A program made the translations under genes and the position numbers. From Candidatus Polarisedimenticolia bacterium (GTDB taxonomy: Bacteria > Acidobacteriota > Polarisedimenticolia > Gp22-AA2 > AA152), in assembly GCA_036004685.1 (NCBI GenBank), contig DASYRE010000031.1:1-64000 (forward strand): DNA of 64,000 nt, read 5' to 3'. Positions 47,336 through 58,368 of the stretch are shown here, piece after piece; position 1 is the stretch's first letter; the number at the start of each line of letters is the position of its first letter. The notes beneath the pieces were generated by a model. That model ran no database searches. It had not been told where the DNA came from and worked only from the letters and a program-made list of their open reading frames with translations.

Positions 47336-48925
47336 TCAGATCCCGGATTCTTCGGCGGTGGCGGCCCCGGCTTGCAGGCCGGCTTTCTTGGCGACGCTCT
47401 TCCATACAAAGTAAACGGGAATGCCGGTCAGGACAATCACCAGCCCGGGCCAGGTGGTCTGGGTCTTATAGAGGATGAGGACGGTCATGATGACCAGGGC
47501 GGCAGCTATATAGATGATAGGGACCAGGGGGTAGCCGAAAGCCTTGTAGGGGCGCTCGGCTTGGGGGCGCTTGCGGCGCAGGACGAACAGGCCGGCGATC
47601 GTCAGGACGTAGAAGATCAGGACGGAGAAGACGACGTAGTCGAGCAGGTTGCTGTAGAGGTTGCCGTACATCGCCGCGCCGGTCGCCTCGTTGAGCAACG
47701 GCGCGCCCGAGGCGTCGCGCAGGCGCGTGCGCGGCAGGACCAGGAGCGACGCCCAGACGCACTGCAGGACGAGGCCGACGGCGGGGACGTGGTTCTTGTT
47801 CAGCCGGCCGGTGGCGCGGAAGAACAGGCCGTCCCGGCCCATAGCGTAGTAGACGCGGGCGCCCGCCAGGATCAGGCCGTTGTTGCAGCCGAAGGTGGAG
47901 ATCACGATGGCGACGGCCATGATGACGGCGCCGGCGGCGCCGAAGATGACGGCGAGCGCGGCGGTGGCGACGCGGTCGTCGGGGGCCTGCTGGATCCCCG
48001 CGAGCGGCAGCGTGAACAGGTACGCGACGTTGGCCAGGACGTAGAGGGTGATGACCAGGCCGGTCCCGAGCGCCAGCGACAGCGGGATGTTGCGCCGCGG
48101 GTTCTTCACTTCACCGGCGGTGAAGGTGATGTTGTTCCAGGCGTCGGCGGAGAACAGCGAGCCGACCTGGGCGACGCAGAAGGCGACGAGCAGGCCCAGC
48201 GCGCCGGCGCCGGCGGAGAGCGCCGGGACGAAGGAGAAGTCGGGGCGAATCTCGGCGGCGCCCACGGGGGTCCACATCGACGAGAAGTTGGCGGAGATCG
48301 CCGCGGCGTTGCGCCCCACGAAGATCCCCAGGAAGATCAGGGCGACGAGCGCGAAGGTCTTGGTGAAGGTGAAGAGGTTCTGGATGATCTTGCCGAGCTT
48401 GAGGCCGCGGGTGTTCAGGTAGGTCAAGAGGATCAGGCTCAGGATCCCGACGAGCTGCTGGGTCGAGAGGCTCACGGCGTAATTGCGCGACAGGTCGATC
48501 GGCTCGATGATCCAGGAAGTCGGGGAGATCGCCGGGACGAGGACGCCGAGGAAGCGCGCGAAGCCGACCGCCACGGCGGCGATCGTGCCGGTCTGGATCA
48601 CCAGGAACATCGTCCAGCCGTAGAGGAACCCCCAGAGCGGCGAATAGGCTTCGCGCAGGTAGACGTACTGCCCGCCGGCCTGCGGCATCATCCCGGCCAG
48701 CTCGCCGTAGGACAGGGCCGCGGCGATGGTCAGAAGGCCGGTGACGACCCAGACCATGAGGAGCCAGCCGGCGGAGCCGACCTGGCGCGCGATGTCGGCC
48801 GAGACGATGAAGATACCGGAGCCGATCATCGACCCGGCGACGATCATGGTGGAGTCGAGAAGCCCGAGACCCCGGATGAACCCCGTCGCTTTGTCGGTGA
48901 CGGGCAGGGCGGCGGCCGTCTGCAT
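47336..48925 (-). CDS. APC-superfamily amino acid permease
   Basis: 529-residue transporter with about 12 membrane helices. Helix 1 holds GSMIGSGIFIVSADIAR, the classical GSGIF loop that binds the amino acid backbone; helix 3 region PQAGGQYVYLREAY is also typical. It is more like the LAT-type exchangers than the neighbouring CAT-like gene, so the two permeases are diverged relatives and not a recent duplication. The ATG at 48925 has a GGAGAG ribosome binding site. First gene of a two-gene operon. Confidence 0.88.
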   Translation of the reverse strand: MQTAAALPVTDKATGFIRGLGLLDSTMIVAGSMIGSGIFIVSADIARQVGSAGWLLMVWVVTGLLTIAAALSYGELAGMMPQAGGQYVYLREAYSPLWGFLYGWTMFLVIQTGTIAAVAVGFARFLGVLVPAISPTSWIIEPIDLSRNYAVSLSTQQLVGILSLILLTYLNTRGLKLGKIIQNLFTFTKTFALVALIFLGIFVGRNAAAISANFSSMWTPVGAAEIRPDFSFVPALSAGAGALGLLVAFCVAQVGSLFSADAWNNITFTAGEVKNPRRNIPLSLALGTGLVITLYVLANVAYLFTLPLAGIQQAPDDRVATAALAVIFGAAGAVIMAVAIVISTFGCNNGLILAGARVYYAMGRDGLFFRATGRLNKNHVPAVGLVLQCVWASLLVLPRTRLRDASGAPLLNEATGAAMYGNLYSNLLDYVVFSVLIFYVLTIAGLFVLRRKRPQAERPYKAFGYPLVPIIYIAAALVIMTVLILYKTQTTWPGLVIVLTGIPVYFVWKSVAKKAGLQAGAATAEESGI

Positions 48926-49239
48926 GAATGGCTCTCCACAGGGGGTATGGAGCCGTATGGAGCCACGGTCCCTTTCGGCGACCGGTGGAAAACGCCTCAG
49001 CCTAGCCTAACTTAGCGCCCCATGCAACGGAATTCCATGCAAGCGCGGGGCTTCGGCGGCCCGCGTCAAGGGCGAGGACGGCCGGGGCGGCCCCGGCGTT
49101 CAACCGATGGGCACCCATGCCCCGCCCTTCAGGCCTCGAGCGCCGCCGCCGGGTCGAGCTTCGCTAACATCCCTGATAGGGTTAACCGTTGAGCGACTCG
49201 TCAACCACTGGCCGCGAAGCGTCACAAAGTTCGAAGTTC
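48926..49239. other. Intergenic stretch with possible small RNA
   Basis: Between divergent genes. No protein gene is supported. An intrinsic terminator on the plus strand at 49240-49273 has no plus-strand gene in front of it, so a short non-coding transcript could start in this stretch. A small inverted repeat, CCCTGATAGGG, lies at 49171-49181. The first 90 bases hold the start region of the permease operon. Confidence 0.35.
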
Positions 49240-49273
49240 AGGGCCGTCTGAATTATTCTCAGACGGCCCTTTT
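49240..49273 (+). terminator. Orphan intrinsic terminator
   Basis: AGGGCCGTCTGA (49240-49251) pairs perfectly with TCAGACGGCCCT (49259-49270) around a 7-base loop, followed by TTT. It points to the plus strand, but the only gene upstream runs on the minus strand. Confidence 0.75.
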
Positions 49274-49418
49274 CATATCCGCCATCGTCCTGGTTGGCAG
49301 AAAGTTTCCAACCCTATGACCGTCACGGGCACTTTATAAGATGAGCGCTGGCTGCGTTGCGCCGGAGTGGGAAAGGATGCAGGCTCTTGCCGACCGCGTT
49401 CAGGAGAAGGCAACGGCG

Positions 49419-49934
49419 ATGGTCGACCTGCTGGGCGAGGCGCAGCGCGGGGAGGTGGCCGCCTTCGAGGCGCTGTACCGGCGCCACGTGGGACGGGTGC
49501 ACGGCCTCTGCCGGCGGCTGTCCCGCGACGCGGTGCGGGCGGAGGAGCTGACCCAGGAGGTTTTCCTGCGCGCCTGGAGACACCTCGGCGCGTGCGGAGA
49601 CGATCGGCCTTTCGAGGCGTGGCTTTGCCGGATCGCCATCCACGTCGTCCTGGCGGACAACCGGTCCTTCAGGCGGCGCTTTCGGAGGGAAGCGGTGACC
49701 CAGGACGGAATTCTGCCGGAGGTCGGAGCCGCGGCCGCGCCCGCCGGCCTGGCGCTGGATCTCGATCGGGCGATCGAGAAGCTTCCGCCCGGCGCCCGGC
49801 AGGTCTTCGTGCTGCACGACGTCGAAGGGTTCCGGCACGAGGAGATCGGGAAGTTCCTGGGACTTTCCGCCGGCACCTCGAAAGCCCAGCTCCACCGGGC
49901 CCGCCGGCTGCTCAGGGAGGCGCTCGGATCATGA
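49419..49934 (+). CDS. ECF RNA polymerase sigma factor
   Basis: 171 residues from ATG 49419, which has GGAGAAGG in front and begins as the family does (MVDLLGEAQRGEVAAFEALY); an in-frame ATG at 49341 would add 26 residues. Region 2: LYRRHVGRVHGLCRRL, ELTQEVFLRAWRHL. Region 4: LPPGARQVFVLHDVEGFRHEEIGKFLG, then TSKAQLHRARRLLRE. It overlaps the next gene by ATGA. The promoter it reads could not be fixed; CGTCA near 49320 is a candidate -10 of its own gene. This is a different sigma lineage from the one at 8.1 kb. Confidence 0.88.
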   Translation: MVDLLGEAQRGEVAAFEALYRRHVGRVHGLCRRLSRDAVRAEELTQEVFLRAWRHLGACGDDRPFEAWLCRIAIHVVLADNRSFRRRFRREAVTQDGILPEVGAAAAPAGLALDLDRAIEKLPPGARQVFVLHDVEGFRHEEIGKFLGLSAGTSKAQLHRARRLLREALGS

Positions 49935-50629
49935 CCAGCTGTCTTCGCTTCGAAGAGCGACTGAACGACTATCTCGACGAGCTTCTCACGTCGCGCCAGC
50001 GCGAGGAAGTCGAGCAGCACCTGGAGGAATGCGCCGGATGCCGGGCGGAGCTCTCGGCCCTGCGCTCGCTTCGGCAGCGGGCGGACAACCTGCCTCGGAG
50101 CACCGAGCCGGCGCGCGATCTCTGGCCGGCGATTCGCAGCTCCCTGCCCCCCCGCCGCGGCGGGGTGTCCGCCCGTTTCCCCTTCATCCCGGGATGGAGC
50201 TGGGGAGCGCGCCCGCTCGGCCTCTCGTTCACCGGGGCGCTGGCTCTCGTCCTGATCGCCTTCGGCGCGGTCGTGGCGCTGCGCCGGACTGCGGCGCCGG
50301 CCCGCCCGCCCGTCCCGGCGGCCCCGCCCGGCCCTTCCGTGGCGCTCGCCTCGGTGCGGCGCGTCGAAGCGGAATACGGCAACGCCGCCGAGAGACTCGA
50401 GGCCGCGCTCGGCGAGCGGCGGGCCGGCCGGTCCCCGGAGCTGAGAATCCTCGAGGAGAACCTGCGGATCGTCGAGCGCGCCATCCGCCAGGTCCATCGC
50501 GCCGCCGCCGTGGATCCCGGCCATTCCGTCGACGAGCATGCCATCGCCAGACTTTATCGGACCAAATTCGAGCTCCTGCAGCAGGCGGTCCGCCTGTCGG
50601 CGCGGGAGGGAGAGGAGAAGCGATCGTGA
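49931..50629 (+). CDS. Zinc-finger anti-sigma factor
   Basis: 232 residues; ATG 49931 overlaps the sigma stop. The zf-HC2 motif is seen as EQHLEECAGC (HxxxCxxC), the zinc-binding part that contacts the sigma factor. One transmembrane helix (about 97-117, LSFTGALALVLIAFGAVVALR) follows. The outer region is Ala-Pro-rich, then helical with likely coiled coil (VEAEYGNAAERLEAALGERR, ILEENLRIVERAIRQV). Its stop overlaps the start of the DUF4097 gene (GTGA), so three genes form one translationally coupled operon. Confidence 0.85.
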   Translation: MTSCLRFEERLNDYLDELLTSRQREEVEQHLEECAGCRAELSALRSLRQRADNLPRSTEPARDLWPAIRSSLPPRRGGVSARFPFIPGWSWGARPLGLSFTGALALVLIAFGAVVALRRTAAPARPPVPAAPPGPSVALASVRRVEAEYGNAAERLEAALGERRAGRSPELRILEENLRIVERAIRQVHRAAAVDPGHSVDEHAIARLYRTKFELLQQAVRLSAREGEEKRS

Positions 50630-51408
50630 AGCACGCCCTGACCGCCATGTTGCTGACCATCCTGCTCGCGGCAGGAACGCTCTGGGCCGGGGAGGCGGTC
50701 AACGAGCATCGGAACGTCGCCTCCGACGCCTTGATCGAGCTGAACCTGATCGCCGGCACCGTCAAGGTCACCGGCTGGCAAAAGTCGGAGATGGAGCTGA
50801 CCGGAACGCTCGGCGACGATCGCCAGAAGCTGGAGATCACCGGCGGGAAGGACCGCCTCAAGATCGAGGTCGACTTCGAGGAGGAAGGCGACCACCACAA
50901 CGTCGAAGGGTCGGACCTGGAGCTGCGCGTCCCGCGCGGGGCCCGCGTGAGGATCGAGACGGTCAGCGCGCCGATCACGGTTTCCGATTTGACCGAGCGG
51001 ATCGACCTGAACTCCGTGAGCGGCAAGCTGGAGGTCCAGGGAAGCCCGAAGGAGGCGAAGCTCAACACCGTCAGCGGCGCCATCGTCGTGGACGACGGCG
51101 CCTCGCTCGAGAGCCTCGACACCAACACGGTCTCCGGCGACATCGAGGCACATCTTCGGCTGCGCTCGGGCGGGAGCTTCTCGTTCAACACCGTCAGCGG
51201 CGGGATCGTGCTGCGCCTCCCCGCCAACGTCAGCGCCGATTTCGAGGCTTCGACCTTCTCGGGGAGCATCCACAGCGACTTCGGCGGCAAGCCGGAGAAA
51301 GGAAGCTCGGTCCTGCCGGCGCAAAGCCTCGACTTCACGCTCGGCTCCGGCGGCGCCCGCGTGAAGATCAACTCGTTCAGCGGCCCGATCAAGATCCGCA
51401 AGGAATAG
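50626..51408 (+). CDS. Exported DUF4097-type putative adhesin
   Basis: 260 residues from GTG 50626 (ribosome binding site GAGGAG). Signal peptide about 1-21. The mature protein is a run of short beta-strand repeats with recurring T-V-S-G motifs (VSAPITVSDLTERIDLNSVSG, LNTVSGAIVVDDG, TNTVSGDIEAHL, FNTVSGGIVLRL, FSGSIHSDFGG, FSGPIKIRK), the pattern of DUF4097 right-handed beta-helix proteins. Placement directly behind sigma and anti-sigma genes suggests it is the envelope component of this signalling unit. Molecular role unknown. Confidence 0.85.
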   Translation: MKHALTAMLLTILLAAGTLWAGEAVNEHRNVASDALIELNLIAGTVKVTGWQKSEMELTGTLGDDRQKLEITGGKDRLKIEVDFEEEGDHHNVEGSDLELRVPRGARVRIETVSAPITVSDLTERIDLNSVSGKLEVQGSPKEAKLNTVSGAIVVDDGASLESLDTNTVSGDIEAHLRLRSGGSFSFNTVSGGIVLRLPANVSADFEASTFSGSIHSDFGGKPEKGSSVLPAQSLDFTLGSGGARVKINSFSGPIKIRKE

Positions 51409-51462
51409 CGCGCCGGCAGGCCGCCCGCGACGAAGGCCCCCGATCACCCTGCCTGGTCTATC

Positions 51463-53634
51463 ATGGAGCCCCGCCGGAGTCCGGCGGCCGTCCCGAGACA
51501 GGAACGTGGCGTGGAAACCGGAACCACCCTCAAGCATTACCGCATCCTCTCCCTTCTCGGCGAAGGAGGGATGGGCGCGGTCTATCGCGCCGAGGACACC
51601 CGCCTCGGGCGCGAAGTCGCGCTCAAGGTCCTCCGGCCGGACCTGACCGCCAGCGCCGAACGGCTGGCGCGCTTCGAGCGCGAGGCCCGGGCCGCCTCCG
51701 CCGTGAGCCATCCGGGCGTCGCCACCCTCTTCGACATCCATCACGAAGGCGAGACGATCTTCCTGGCGATGGAATACGTCGAGGGGAAGACGCTGCGGGA
51801 GCTCCTGCTCGGCGGGCGCCTGCCCCTGCCTCAGGTGATCGACTGCGCGGCGCAGGTGAGCGAGGCGCTGAGCGCCGCCCACCGCAAGGGGATCATCCAT
51901 CGCGACCTGAAGCCCGAGAACGTCATGGCGGCCGACTCCGGCTTCTACAAGATCCTCGACTTCGGCCTGGCCCGGATGGCGCTGCGCGAGGATTCGGGGG
52001 CCGGCCCGATGGCGCAGCTCACCCAGGCGCTGACGCTTTCGCGCAACCTCTCGAGCGAGGGGCAGGTCTCCGGAACGCTCGCCTACATGAGCCCCGAGCA
52101 GATCCAGGGAGAAGCGATCGACGCGCGCAGCGATCTTTTCTCTTTCGGGACTCTCCTTTACGAGCTGGCGACGGGCGTCTCGCCGTTCCGGGGAAAGAAC
52201 CTCCTTGCCACGTTCCACGCGATCGTCCACGAGCAACCTCCTTCAATCGGCTCGCTGCGGCCCGACGCGCCCCCGGAGCTGGACCGGATCGCGGCCCGGT
52301 GCCTCGCCAAAGATCCGCGCGACCGTTATCAGACGGCGGCCGATCTGGCGCTCGACCTCCGGACCCTGAAACGCGACAGCGATTCGGGGAGCTGGCGGCA
52401 GCCTTCGCCGGCGGTTTCGCAGGGGGCCGCGACCGCGGCCGTCCGCCCCGGCCGGCCCAGCCACTGGATCCGCAACGCGTCAATCGTCGCGGGGGGCGCC
52501 GCGTTGATCCTGGCGAGCCTCTTCATCTACCGGCCGCGCGGGCCGGAGCCGGAGATCGAGGCGGGACTCTTGCCGGGGCCTCCGTCTCGCGCCTCTCTGG
52601 CGCCCGCGGATCGATCCCGGATCGCCGTGACGCCCTTCGCCAACCGGAGCGGCGACCCGCGCGTCGACTGGCTGAGCCAGGGGCTTCCGGAGATGCTCAC
52701 CACCGATCTGGCCCGGGTCCCGGGTCTCCAGGTGATCTCCAGCCAGCGGCTCGCCGACCTCCTCTCCGCCGCCGGCAAGGGAGAGGTGAAAGATCTGGAC
52801 CAAAGCGCCAGGACGCAGCTCGGCCGCTACGCCGGCGCCGGCGTCGTCGTCAACGGCAGCATCTTCAAGACGGAGGGAGGCTATCGGGTCGACGTGCAGG
52901 CCTACGACACCGCCACGGGCCAGGTCGTCACGGCCCACCGGGCCGAAGGGAAGGAAATCTTCAAGATCGCCGATGAGCTGGGAACGGCCTTGAAGAAGGG
53001 GCTGCAAGTCGGCGGTCCGAAGGAGGCGAGCTTCCCGACCGTCGCGACCTCCTCACCCGACGCCTATCGGCTCTTCAGCGAAGGGATGAAGTTCTACCAG
53101 GGGACGAAGTTTCCGGAGGCGGCGGATGCGTTCCGCCGATCGCTCGCGGCCGATCCCGACTTCGCGCCGTCCCAGCTCCGGCTGGGGATGAGCCTGATGC
53201 TTTCCGGAAAGCGGGAAGAGGGAGTGCGATGGATAGGCCGCGCGGCCACCCAGGGTGACAAGCTTCCGGAGCGCGACCTGATTCTCTCGGAGGCGATCCA
53301 ATCGGCGTTCCATGAGCAAAAAGACCCGAAGGCCCCGGCGCTCCTGGAAAAGCTGACCGAACGCTATCCGAACGATCCGGAATCTCTCTTCTGGCAGGCG
53401 GAGCTTCGTTCCGCCCAGGAAGGAAGCCGGTTCGAGGCGATCCGGATCCTGCATCAGGCGGTCGATCAGGACCCCAACGACGCGCTGGCTGTCTCCGCGC
53501 TCGTCCGCCATCTCAAGGAGCTGGGCCTCGAAAAGGACGCCGCCGCGATCCTCGCGGATTTCCAGAAGCGCACGACGCAGGCGGGCGCGCTTCCCACCCC
53601 GCCGCCCTCGGTCGCCCCCCCTTCGGTTCCCTGA
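51463..53634 (+). CDS. Serine/threonine kinase with TolB-like and TPR regions
   Basis: 723 residues from ATG 51463; GTG 51511, behind AGGA, gives the usual family start and is an alternative. Kinase domain about 25-290: GEGGMGAVYRAED, VALKVL, HRDLKPEN, DFGLARM and YMSPEQIQG, all catalytic residues present. One transmembrane helix near 345-360. The outer part differs from the propeller kinases: first a TolB/FlgO-like domain (RIAVTPFANRSGDPRVDW, GAGVVVNGSIFKTEG), then TPR-like helices (AYRLFSEGMKFYQGTKFPEA, ADAFRRSLAADPDFAPSQ) suited to protein contacts. It follows the sigma operon by 54 bases but has no overlap. Confidence 0.9.
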   Translation: MEPRRSPAAVPRQERGVETGTTLKHYRILSLLGEGGMGAVYRAEDTRLGREVALKVLRPDLTASAERLARFEREARAASAVSHPGVATLFDIHHEGETIFLAMEYVEGKTLRELLLGGRLPLPQVIDCAAQVSEALSAAHRKGIIHRDLKPENVMAADSGFYKILDFGLARMALREDSGAGPMAQLTQALTLSRNLSSEGQVSGTLAYMSPEQIQGEAIDARSDLFSFGTLLYELATGVSPFRGKNLLATFHAIVHEQPPSIGSLRPDAPPELDRIAARCLAKDPRDRYQTAADLALDLRTLKRDSDSGSWRQPSPAVSQGAATAAVRPGRPSHWIRNASIVAGGAALILASLFIYRPRGPEPEIEAGLLPGPPSRASLAPADRSRIAVTPFANRSGDPRVDWLSQGLPEMLTTDLARVPGLQVISSQRLADLLSAAGKGEVKDLDQSARTQLGRYAGAGVVVNGSIFKTEGGYRVDVQAYDTATGQVVTAHRAEGKEIFKIADELGTALKKGLQVGGPKEASFPTVATSSPDAYRLFSEGMKFYQGTKFPEAADAFRRSLAADPDFAPSQLRLGMSLMLSGKREEGVRWIGRAATQGDKLPERDLILSEAIQSAFHEQKDPKAPALLEKLTERYPNDPESLFWQAELRSAQEGSRFEAIRILHQAVDQDPNDALAVSALVRHLKELGLEKDAAAILADFQKRTTQAGALPTPPPSVAPPSVP

Positions 53635-53653
53635 AGTCTGCACCAGCCCAACA

Positions 53654-54313
53654 TCAGGATGTCGGATGAGCCGAGAGGGCGGCGCGCAGAGCGTCGGCGG
53701 CCTCGACGACGGTGCAGCCGGAAAAGCTGGGGCGTGGCGGATCCTCCTCCCAGCGCGCGCCGGGAGGAAAGGCGAAGACGCAATCCCAGATGACGGCGTC
53801 CGCGTCGAGCTCCTCGCCGTGGAGGAGGAAGCCCTTGTTCTCCCGGGCGTTTTTCACGAGGAGGCTGGAAAGCAGCCGCGACTTGTCGTAGTACTGCGTG
53901 ACGCGGGGATCGGGGATTCGGGAGAGGACCCGGTTGATCGGCGGCGCGACGTCGCTGACGATCACCGGCTCCCAGACGACGAAGACGCGGACGTCCTTCT
54001 CCTTCACCTGCCCGAGAACGTCTTGAAGCGCGGAGGCCCCCCGCACGCAGGTGGCTCACGTCGGGGACAGCAGCGCGAGGACCCGCCGATCGCCGGCGGC
54101 GCCGTTGAAGCGCTCCCGGAACTCGGCCAGGTTCTTCGCGCTCAGCTCCAGAAGCGGCGGCTGGCCTTCGGGCGTCGTCCGCGGCCCCAGCATCTCGTAC
54201 GCCGCGATGGCGAGGACGAGCAACAGGACGGCCGCGATCCCGATCGCCGCCCGCTTCAGCACCACGCGCGCCCTCGGACCGGTCATTCCGATTGTCTCCC
54301 ACGGAGCCGTCAT
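53654..54313 (-). CDS. Thioredoxin-like UxxC selenoprotein (in-frame TGA = Sec86)
   Basis: 219 codons with one in-frame TGA at 54058-54056. Upstream part: membrane anchor (about 20-40), then FNGAAGDRRVLALLSPT. The TGA follows, then ATCVRGASALQDVL. Reading TGA as selenocysteine gives SPT-U-ATC, a UxxC redox motif where this thioredoxin-like family has CxxC. The frame goes on without break: VRVFVVWEPVI, DPRVTQYYD, VIWDCVFAFPPGARWEEDPP, a full thioredoxin-like fold. A stem-loop fitting a bacterial SECIS lies directly behind the TGA. The start may instead be ATG 54286 (GGGAG before it). Alternative: a recent nonsense mutation of Cys. selA/selB/selC are not in the window. Confidence 0.7.
54005..54053 (-). 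promoter_or_regulatory. SECIS-like stem-loop after the TGA codon
   Basis: On the minus strand, two bases after TGA, CACCTGC (54053-54047) can pair with GCAGGTG (54011-54005). Inside is a hairpin GTGCGGG / TCCGCGC (7 pairs including G-U) with loop GGGCC (54039-54035). The loop begins 16 bases after TGA and opens with G, as expected for bacterial SECIS elements. Folding was judged by eye. Confidence 0.5.
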
Positions 54314-54526
54314 TTCGGCAAACCACCTTATAGATCACCCGGACTCGGCTCACAAGTACGGGTCCGATCCTTGTGGCGCCGTCACGGCGCCGACGCGTGA
54401 AAGCGCCACCCTGCAATATGCAATCGCCTACGGTGACAGGAGATGAAGCCGACCAAGGCCGAACCAAACGCCGCCGTCACGGTTTCTTGTAGCCAATGCG
54501 CAAGTCTTCCTTTTGACTCGTGATAT

Positions 54527-56164
54527 TCAGGGACAGGGGGATGGATTGGGACGCGGTTGACCGGCGGAGATGACGCCTAGAGACCCTTCGCCGCAGACGT
54601 TGCTTCCCGAGACGAGGTAGTAATAGGCGAAGCCGGCGGGCGGCAACGAACTGTCGGTCGCCCCGGGAGAAAGGAGTCCCGGCGCGAGGCAAATGTGATT
54701 GAAGCTCCACGCGCCGACGATGAATCCGATGTAGAGGTTGTAGGAGTCGACGCCCGGCGAGGATGACCAGGAGAGGGTCTGGCTGTCGACGAAGACGAGA
54801 TTGGTCGCGACCTCGAGCGGCGGATTGCACGGGCCGCACGCATCGCCCCGCCCGTCACCGTTCGCGTCGAGCTGATCCGGATTGAAGAGAGAACAGTTGT
54901 CGCAGGCATCTCCGACGCCGTCCCCGTCGGCATCCATCTGCGCGGGATTGTAGACGGTGGCACAGTTGTCGGTGGGGAGGAACCGGCCATCGCCGTCGTC
55001 GTCCGCGTCCAGATAAAGAAGATAGTAGGAGTCCTCCGCAAGGCAGCCTGAGCCCGCGCAGGACCCCTGGACGCTTGCGGAATGGTCTCCCGCCGCCAGC
55101 GTCATGCTCAAGAACGGGTCCGGGCTCGAGGCGTTCGTTCCGGCGGGGCCGCTCGGGTCGTGGAACTTCAGGGTGCCCTGGAGCAACGAGGCCAGGTCCT
55201 GGCGGGCGTCGAGATCGGCCTGCACGGTTCTTCCAGCGGGGAGGAAGAACCGGAAGTGATCGACGTCCGCCGAGGGGCTCACGACGCCGCTGACCGCTCG
55301 CGGGAGCAGGATCGGAGCTCCGTTGCCGAAGGCGTCGTCGTCCGAAGCCGGTCCGAGGCTCACCGACATTTGATAGAAGGTGTTGGAAGTGCCCACGAAG
55401 CTGCGCAGCTCGCGCACCAGAATCGTGTAAACCCCGTCGGCGGGAAGCGTCGTCTGGAGGAAGGGATCGTTCGGATCGGACGCGGTGTAGGCGTCCTGGG
55501 CGAGGAGGGCCCGGCCCGGATCGAAGATTGTCAGGACGATCTTGGCCGCGGGCTGGTCCGGATTGAAAACCGCCGAATCGATGTCGACGGTCAGGACCTG
55601 GCCGGCCACACCGGCCACGCCGTAGTAATCGAGATCCCCGGGGGGATTGATCAGCGCGTCGATCGAGGGAAGGACCGGAGGCAGGATCGGCGTCGCGGTC
55701 TCGAAGGCGTCGTTCGGGCCGATCTCCAGGGAGAGAACGTAGAGATACGCCGGCCCGCCGGCGGAAGGGTCGAGGTCCCGGACCGCGACGAAGTACTTGT
55801 CGGAGCGGGAGGCTTGGAATGCCACGCTCGGGTCGTCGAAATCTCCCTGGGATTGGTCCTGAGCGAGGACGGTCGTCCCGTCGGTGTCGAGAATCTGCAG
55901 AACCGCGGAGAGCGCGGAGCCGGGCGCCGAAGTGGCCCGGAAGCCGCGGGCCAGGATGTCCGCCTGGATCGTCTGCCCCGCCTCCAGCCTGATCGCGTAG
56001 AGATCAACGTCCCCCGGCGTCCCGATCGTCCCGCCGACGCTCGCCGGCGGCGCGACGGGCTGGGCCGCAGAGGCCGGATCGTCCGGCTCTTTCTCCCGGC
56101 GTAGATCCGCCGACGCAGGAAACGCGATCCAGACTGCGAGCAACCCGAATAGGAACCGCTTCAC
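54527..56164 (-). CDS. Secreted PPC-domain and thrombospondin-3 repeat protein
   Basis: 545 residues from GTG 56164 (AGGTGAG before it). Signal peptide 1-19. Three pre-peptidase C-terminal (PPC)-like beta domains, at about 25-150, 155-275 and 280-390, show the D-V-D-x-Y/F-x-x-x-L/A-G-Q/R-T pattern ([45 protein letters not shown]). Near 395-445 come thrombospondin type 3 calcium-binding repeats ([28 protein letters not shown]). A fibronectin-like C-terminal domain with ASP/Ser-rich strands ends in NPSPCP. No peptidase domain is present, so it is a matrix or surface protein that probably binds calcium. Confidence 0.8.
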   Translation of the reverse strand: MKRFLFGLLAVWIAFPASADLRREKEPDDPASAAQPVAPPASVGGTIGTPGDVDLYAIRLEAGQTIQADILARGFRATSAPGSALSAVLQILDTDGTTVLAQDQSQGDFDDPSVAFQASRSDKYFVAVRDLDPSAGGPAYLYVLSLEIGPNDAFETATPILPPVLPSIDALINPPGDLDYYGVAGVAGQVLTVDIDSAVFNPDQPAAKIVLTIFDPGRALLAQDAYTASDPNDPFLQTTLPADGVYTILVRELRSFVGTSNTFYQMSVSLGPASDDDAFGNGAPILLPRAVSGVVSPSADVDHFRFFLPAGRTVQADLDARQDLASLLQGTLKFHDPSGPAGTNASSPDPFLSMTLAAGDHSASVQGSCAGSGCLAEDSYYLLYLDADDDGDGRFLPTDNCATVYNPAQMDADGDGVGDACDNCSLFNPDQLDANGDGRGDACGPCNPPLEVATNLVFVDSQTLSWSSSPGVDSYNLYIGFIVGAWSFNHICLAPGLLSPGATDSSLPPAGFAYYYLVSGSNVCGEGSLGVISAGQPRPNPSPCP

Positions 56165-56255
56165 CGCTCACCTGAAGCTCTTGCTCCGGAACGGAATCTC
56201 CGTCACACGTCCGGAAGCCGGCCTTCGGAGGACGCTCCGTGTTCCGATCCGAATC

Positions 56256-58232
<1,977 letters not shown>

Positions 58233-58287
58233 CGGATTTGTTCTCCAATCGGTTGTTTCCGAACCGGTGCGCAGCAAGGCAATTCCT

Positions 58288-58311
58288 CGAGACTGCCTGC
58301 CCGCAGTCTCG
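58288..58311. repeat. Conserved intergenic hairpin, copy 1
   Basis: CGAGACTGC pairs with GCAGTCTCG around a 6-base loop. The same hairpin and flanks occur at 62446-62469, between another pair of paralogues. There is no T run on either strand. Confidence 0.6.
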
Positions 58312-58368
58312 CGCGACCCACGGCTCTCTTCAGGAGCGCTCGCTCAACCGCAACAATCCTTCCCGTCT

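Noticed and set aside
49280-49325. ECF promoter of the second sigma gene
   Set aside because: AAAGTTTCC and CGTCA could be -35 and -10 elements, but there is no second copy to support the pattern.
54377-54400. GGCGCCGTCACGGCGCC palindrome as terminator
   Set aside because: One-base loop and no T run; it is probably just a GC-rich palindrome in the gap.
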